Program-made: the position numbers and the translations under genes | The notes under the pieces: model-generated | Seen by the model: the letters and a program-made list of their open reading frames with translations, nothing else | Database searches by the model: none | What the model was told of the DNA's origin: nothing | Source of the DNA: Allobosea sp. 117 | Lineage (GTDB): Bacteria > Pseudomonadota > Alphaproteobacteria > Rhizobiales > Xanthobacteraceae | Reading direction: 5' to 3' | Assembly (NCBI RefSeq): GCF_000702305.1 | Contig: NZ_JNLC01000017.1 | Location: 186,001 to 250,000 of the forward strand | Length of the DNA: 64,000 bases | Part shown: positions 60,485 through 64,000 of the stretch, in pieces | Position numbering within the stretch: the first letter of the stretch is position 1 | Layout: every line of letters begins with the position of its first letter

Positions 60485-61486
60485 TCAGAAATGCGAGAAG
60501 CTGCCGCGCGCGAGCGTCATCGGTGCGCCGTCCGCGCCGACCACCTGCAGCCCCTCGCCTTCGCCGGTGCGGCCGATGACGGTGACGGGAATGCCCAGCG
60601 CCGTCGCCTGCACGCCGAAGATGTCGAGCCGGTCCGCCGGCATGGTCGCGAGGATCTCGTAGTCGTCGCCGCCGCCGAGCACGGTCTCGATCAGCCGGGG
60701 ATCGGCCGCGACCGCCGCCCGCGCAGCGGATGACATCGGCACGCGGGTCGCTTCCAGCCGGCCGGCGACGCCGGAGACGGCGAGCAGCTTGGCGAGGTCG
60801 CCGACGAGGCCGTCCGAGACGTCCATGGCGGCGCTGGCATGGGTGCGCAAGGCCTTGGCGAGCGCCAGACGCGGGCGCGGATGCAGGTAGCGTTCCAGCA
60901 GATGATCCCGTTCCGCCGCCGGGAGGCCGGCGAAGGCCGGTGCATCGGGCGTGAGGCGCAAAGCGAGGCCGAGCGCGGCATCGCCGACAGTGCCGGTGAC
61001 GATGATCGCTTCCCCTGCCCGCGCACCCGACCGGCGGACCATGGTGCCCGAAGGCACGGCGCCGAGCGCGGTGACGGAGACGGTGAGCGGACCCGGCGTC
61101 CTCACCGTGTCGCCGCCGAGCAGCGGCGCGCCATAGGCCGCGCAGTCGTCGCCGAGACCGGCGGCGAAGGCTTCCAGCGCGGCCGCGTCCATGTCCGGCG
61201 GAATGGCGAGGGCGAGCAGCACGCCGAGCGGCTCGGCGCCCTTCGCCGCGAGGTCGGAGAGGTTCACCCTCAGCGCCTTGCGGGCGACGGAGGCCGGCGG
61301 ATCCTCGGCGAAGAAATGCACGCCGGCGACCAGCGCATCCTTGGTCAGGACGAGGTCATGGCCGGGCGGCGGGGTCAGCAGGGCCGCGTCGTCGACGAGG
61401 CCGAGCGCGCCGGGGTGGCGGGCGATCGGCTTGAACAGCCGGGCGATCAGCCTGTCCTCGCCGGAACCGCCCTCGCCCATCGCCAC
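60485..61486 (-). CDS. thiL: Thiamine-monophosphate kinase
   Basis: 333 aa PurM-like kinase. The ATP- and metal-binding segments are LVDDAALLTPPPGHDLVLTKD, LRVNLSDLAAKGAEPLGVLL and AMDVSDGLVGDLAKLL (the first quoted as DDAALLTPPPGHDLVLTKD). It makes thiamine diphosphate from thiamine monophosphate. It is the last gene of the rib-nusB-thiL operon, 6 nt after nusB. Confidence 0.95.
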   Translation of the reverse strand: MAMGEGGSGEDRLIARLFKPIARHPGALGLVDDAALLTPPPGHDLVLTKDALVAGVHFFAEDPPASVARKALRVNLSDLAAKGAEPLGVLLALAIPPDMDAAALEAFAAGLGDDCAAYGAPLLGGDTVRTPGPLTVSVTALGAVPSGTMVRRSGARAGEAIIVTGTVGDAALGLALRLTPDAPAFAGLPAAERDHLLERYLHPRPRLALAKALRTHASAAMDVSDGLVGDLAKLLAVSGVAGRLEATRVPMSSAARAAVAADPRLIETVLGGGDDYEILATMPADRLDIFGVQATALGIPVTVIGRTGEGEGLQVVGADGAPMTLARGSFSHF

Positions 61487-61492
61487 GCATCC

Positions 61493-62011
61493 TCAGCCGG
61501 TGAACTCGTCGGCCCGCATGTCGCGGGCGAGCCCGTCGAGCACGGCATTGACCATGCCGGTCTCCTCGCGGTCGAGGAAGGCGGCGGCGACGTTGGTGTA
61601 CTCGTTCACCACCACCCGCGCCGGGATGTCGGTGCGGCCGGAAAGCTCGTAGGCGCCGGCGCGCAGCACGGCGCGCAGCACGGTCTCGATGCGCTTGAGC
61701 GGCCAACCCTTGACGAGCGCCGCGTCGAGCACCGGGTCGATCTGGCGCTGCTCGCGCAGCACGCCGCCGACGATGTCGCGGAACAGGGTGAGATCGGCCG
61801 GGGCGATCTCGTCGCCCTCGATCTCCTGCCCGATCCAGTGGCTCTCGAACTGCGCGAGGATCTCCGGCAGTGGCGTCGCGGCGACGTCCATCTGGTAGAG
61901 CGCCTGCACGGCGTTGAGGCGGGCGGCGCTCTTGCGGATCGGCTTGTGGTTCACCGGCTTGGGCGTCGCGGGCGCTTTGGGGGTCACGGGCGCTTTGGGG
62001 GTCACGGACAT
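61493..62011 (-). CDS. nusB: Transcription antitermination factor NusB
   Basis: 172 aa, longer than E. coli NusB (139 aa) because of a low-complexity N-terminus. An 18-bp DNA repeat (61971-62006) encodes TPKAPVTPKAPATPKP. The NusB domain then reads SAARLNAVQALYQMDVA, VLRAVLRAGAYELSGRTDIP and VVVNEYTNVAAAFLDREETGMVN (quoted as VVVNEYTNVAAAFLDREE). It helps antitermination of rRNA operons. It lies 7 nt from ribH. Confidence 0.95.
   Translation of the reverse strand: MSVTPKAPVTPKAPATPKPVNHKPIRKSAARLNAVQALYQMDVAATPLPEILAQFESHWIGQEIEGDEIAPADLTLFRDIVGGVLREQRQIDPVLDAALVKGWPLKRIETVLRAVLRAGAYELSGRTDIPARVVVNEYTNVAAAFLDREETGMVNAVLDGLARDMRADEFTG
61971..62006. repeat. 18-bp tandem duplication inside nusB
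   Basis: GGCGCTTTGGGGGTCACG occurs twice head to tail, with a degenerate third copy beside it. It encodes the repeated TPKAP residues of the NusB N-terminus. Confidence 0.85.
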
Positions 62012-62018
62012 GGCGGCC

Positions 62019-62510
62019 TCACGCGATGCCGCGCTTGAGGCGCAGCAGGGCGAGCGCGGCCAGCACGGCGCCGCCGCCCTTGTCGCCGCCATTGTCGACG
62101 CGGGCACGCGCCCAGGCCTGCTCGTCATTCTCGACGGTGAGGATGCCGTTGCCAAGCGGCACCCGGCGGGCGACGGCGAGGTCCATCAGCGCGCGCGAGG
62201 ACTCTCCGGCGACGATCTCGAAATGATAGGTCTCGCCGCGCACCACGCAGCCGAGCGCCACCACCGCGTCATAGGGACGGCCGGAGGCCTCCCCCGCATC
62301 GAGCGCGATGGCGATGGCGGTCGGGATCTCGAGCGCGCCGGGCACGGTGACGACCTCGTAGCTGGCGCCCGCCGCGGCGAGCGCCGCGGTCGCGCCGGTC
62401 AGGAGCTCGTCGGCGATATCGTCATAGAAGCGCGCCTCGACGATGAGCACACGGGCGCTGCCGAGAGGCGCCACGGCGTCGGATGCACGCGGCGGGCGGG
62501 GGCTCGCCAT
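62019..62510 (-). CDS. ribH: 6,7-dimethyl-8-ribityllumazine synthase
   Basis: 163 aa. Lumazine synthase motifs are [32 protein letters not shown] and [18 protein letters not shown]. It condenses the pyrimidine product of RibD with the four-carbon phosphate from RibB, the penultimate riboflavin step. It lies 42 nt from ribE and just before nusB. Confidence 0.95.
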   Translation of the reverse strand: MASPRPPRASDAVAPLGSARVLIVEARFYDDIADELLTGATAALAAAGASYEVVTVPGALEIPTAIAIALDAGEASGRPYDAVVALGCVVRGETYHFEIVAGESSRALMDLAVARRVPLGNGILTVENDEQAWARARVDNGGDKGGGAVLAALALLRLKRGIA

Positions 62511-62552
62511 GGATTACCTCATAAAGCTGGTCGGGCCGACGACGTACAGGCG

Positions 62553-63143
62553 TCAGCGGAACTCCGCAAGCCGCGCGGCGTAGCGGGCCATCATGTCGAC
62601 TTCGATATTGACACGCCGCCCGACATCGACCTCGCCCCAGGTGGTGACCGCAAGCGTGTGCGGAATGAGCAGGCAGGAGAAGCGGTTGCCGTCGACCTCG
62701 TTCACCGTGAGCGAGGTGCCGTCGAGGGTGATCGAGCCCTTCATGGCGATGAAGCGGGCGAGATCGGGCGGCGCGGCGAAGGTGAAGCGCGTGGTCTCGC
62801 CGAGGTCCTCGCGACCGACCACCTCGGCGACGCCGTCGGCATGGCCCTGCACGATATGGCCGCCGAGCTCGTCGCCGATCCTCAAGGCGCGCTCCAGATT
62901 GACCCGCGTGCCGGACCGCCAGTCGCCGACGGTGGTGACCGCCAGCGTCTCGGGCGCGGCCTCGACGTCAAAGGTGCCCTGCCCGGTCGAGACGACGGTG
63001 AGGCAGACGCCCGAGCAGGCGATCGAGGCGCCGAGATCGATGCCGGCGGTGTCGTAGCGGGTGAGAACAGTGAGCCGGCGCACGTCGTTGCGCGGCGTGA
63101 CGGTGGCGATCTCGCCGATGTCGGAGATGATACCGGTGAACAT
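62553..63143 (-). CDS. ribE: Riboflavin synthase alpha subunit
   Basis: 196 aa of two lumazine-binding barrels: MFTGIISDIGEIATV and LGASIACSGVCLTVV, then GGHIVQGHADGVAEVV and GSITLDGTSLTVNEVDGNRF. It turns two lumazine molecules into riboflavin. The ATG at 63143 lies 5 nt from the ribD stop, so the two are co-transcribed. Confidence 0.96.
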   Translation of the reverse strand: MFTGIISDIGEIATVTPRNDVRRLTVLTRYDTAGIDLGASIACSGVCLTVVSTGQGTFDVEAAPETLAVTTVGDWRSGTRVNLERALRIGDELGGHIVQGHADGVAEVVGREDLGETTRFTFAAPPDLARFIAMKGSITLDGTSLTVNEVDGNRFSCLLIPHTLAVTTWGEVDVGRRVNIEVDMMARYAARLAEFR

Positions 63144-63148
63144 GATAC

Positions 63149-64000
63149 TCAGGGGCGCCGCAGCACGGTGAGGATGTCGGGCCCGTGCCGCTCGGTTTCG
63201 GTTTCCGTCAGATAGGCATCGAGAGCGGAGAGCGGCAAGCCCTCCAGCGCGTCGATCGCGCCAGCGCCCAGTTGCAGCGGCGCCATGAAGACATTCGCCT
63301 CGTCGACGAGACCGGCCTTCAGGAAGGCGCCCGCGACGCGTGGGCCGGCCTCGACCATCAGCCGGGTGATGCCGCGCAACGCAAGCAGCCGGGCGACCTC
63401 GTCGAGATCGAGCCCCCCGGCAGCGCCCCGCGGCACCCGCATCACCTCGACGCCGGCCTCGCGCAGCGCGAACTCGGCATCCGCCGGCGCGTCGATGCCG
63501 GCGATCACCCACACGGGGGCCTCGGACAGCGTGCGCAGCAGCGCGGCGCCGAGCGGCAGGCGCAGCGCGCTGTCGAGCACGACGCGAACCGGCGAGCGGT
63601 CCTCAATGCCCGGCAAGCGGCAGGTGAGCTGCGGGTCGTCGGCGAGGATGGTGCCGATGCCGGTGAGCACCGCGTCATAGGTGGCGCGCATCATGTGGAC
63701 GCGCCCGCGCGCCACCTCGCCGGTGATCGGGGCGGGCCGGCGGCCGGCGAGCCCGGCCTTGCCGTCGGCCGAGACGGCGAGCTTCAGCATGATGTGCGGC
63801 CGGCCTCTGGTGACGCGGCTGATATGCCCGGCATGGGCGAGCCGTGCCTCGGCGGCGCCCGGCCCGACGCCGACCTCGATACCGGCGGCGCGGAGCATGG
63901 CGTGCCCCCTGCCCGCCACCCGCGCGTCGGGGTCCTCGATCGCCGCCACCACGCGCTTGACGCCGGCGGCGATGATCGCCTCGGCGCAAGGCGGCGTGAG
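63149..64000 (-). CDS. ribD: Bifunctional riboflavin deaminase/reductase RibD (partial, 5' end off window)
   Basis: 283 residues are visible and the start is beyond the right edge. The end of the deaminase zinc site is present (TPPCAEAII), followed by the reductase domain: LKLAVSADGKAGLAGRR, DAVLTGIGTILADDPQLTCR and MVEAGPRVAGAFLKAGLVDE. It performs the second and third steps of riboflavin synthesis. It heads the visible part of the ribD-ribE-ribH-nusB-thiL operon. Confidence 0.95.
   Translation of the reverse strand, partial: LTPPCAEAIIAAGVKRVVAAIEDPDARVAGRGHAMLRAAGIEVGVGPGAAEARLAHAGHISRVTRGRPHIMLKLAVSADGKAGLAGRRPAPITGEVARGRVHMMRATYDAVLTGIGTILADDPQLTCRLPGIEDRSPVRVVLDSALRLPLGAALLRTLSEAPVWVIAGIDAPADAEFALREAGVEVMRVPRGAAGGLDLDEVARLLALRGITRLMVEAGPRVAGAFLKAGLVDEANVFMAPLQLGAGAIDALEGLPLSALDAYLTETETERHGPDILTVLRRP

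Noticed and set aside
62511-62552. FMN riboswitch within the rib operon
   Set aside because: The spacers inside the visible operon are too short; an RFN element could only lie upstream of ribD, outside the window.

Overview
The window is about 64 kb of high-GC chromosome, densely packed with genes of alphaproteobacterial type. Three syntenic blocks point to the order Hyphomicrobiales (Rhizobiales): plsX-fabH-ihfA-merR, gyrA-coaD-ppiA-ppiB-queA-tgt, and recG opposite sdhE-mfd. Other markers agree: phosphatidylcholine synthase, the IalB, DUF930 and DUF2218 families, an SOS box of the form GTTC-N7-GTTC, and several intergenic palindromic repeats. A Xanthobacteraceae-like genome (Xanthobacter, Ancylobacter or Starkeya type) is my best guess; this is inference, since no 16S rRNA gene is present.

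Layout. 1-5.4 kb: an ABC-transporter ATPase (cut by the left edge), quinone oxidoreductase, TerC, phosphatidylcholine synthase and a UbiH-type hydroxylase. 5.4-11.4 kb: an AEC permease beside a Chloroflexus-type malyl-CoA lyase, then hspQ, IalB, a peptide-binding protein and a small secreted protein. 11.4-17.4 kb: repair and respiratory-assembly genes mfd, sdhE and recG. 17.5-20.4 kb: mobA, mobB and a TusA-like protein for molybdenum cofactor and sulfur chemistry, plus a Nif11-like small protein; repeats cluster here. 20.4-24.3 kb: aldo/keto reductase, a fosmidomycin-resistance-type exporter, a compositionally different TauE/SafE permease and tRNA-Lys. 24.3-32.1 kb: wrbA, then queuosine genes, peptidyl-prolyl isomerases, coaD and gyrA. 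32.3-38.7 kb: marC, ssb and uvrA around an SOS box, ctaA and a DUF2842 protein.

38.7-46.6 kb is an exopolysaccharide locus: deacetylase, FemAB/CelD-like acyltransferase, a Wzc-like co-polymerase whose kinase domain looks inactive, a Wza-like export lipoprotein, a GT4 glycosyltransferase and a WcaJ-like initiating transferase. 46.6-50.4 kb: DUF930 protein, tRNA-Pro, nitroreductase, ALDH7 and an RlpA-like protein. 50.4-55.8 kb: merR, ihfA, fabH, plsX, yceD, a cytochrome bc1 chaperone and bamE. 55.9-64 kb: K+-independent H+-pyrophosphatase, a DadA-like oxidoreductase with an amino-acid-binding protein, and the thiL-nusB-ribH-ribE-ribD operon (ribD cut by the right edge).

Most of the window is core genome. 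I see no CRISPR array, phage, transposase or toxin-antitoxin pair, and no clearly new multi-gene system. The most unusual signals are a double-hairpin repeat family (three copies) whose copies, with a related hairpin, supply the ends of three genes; the degenerate kinase domain; the Chloroflexus-type lyase; substitutions at key sites of GyrA and Tgt; and the Nif11-like gene.
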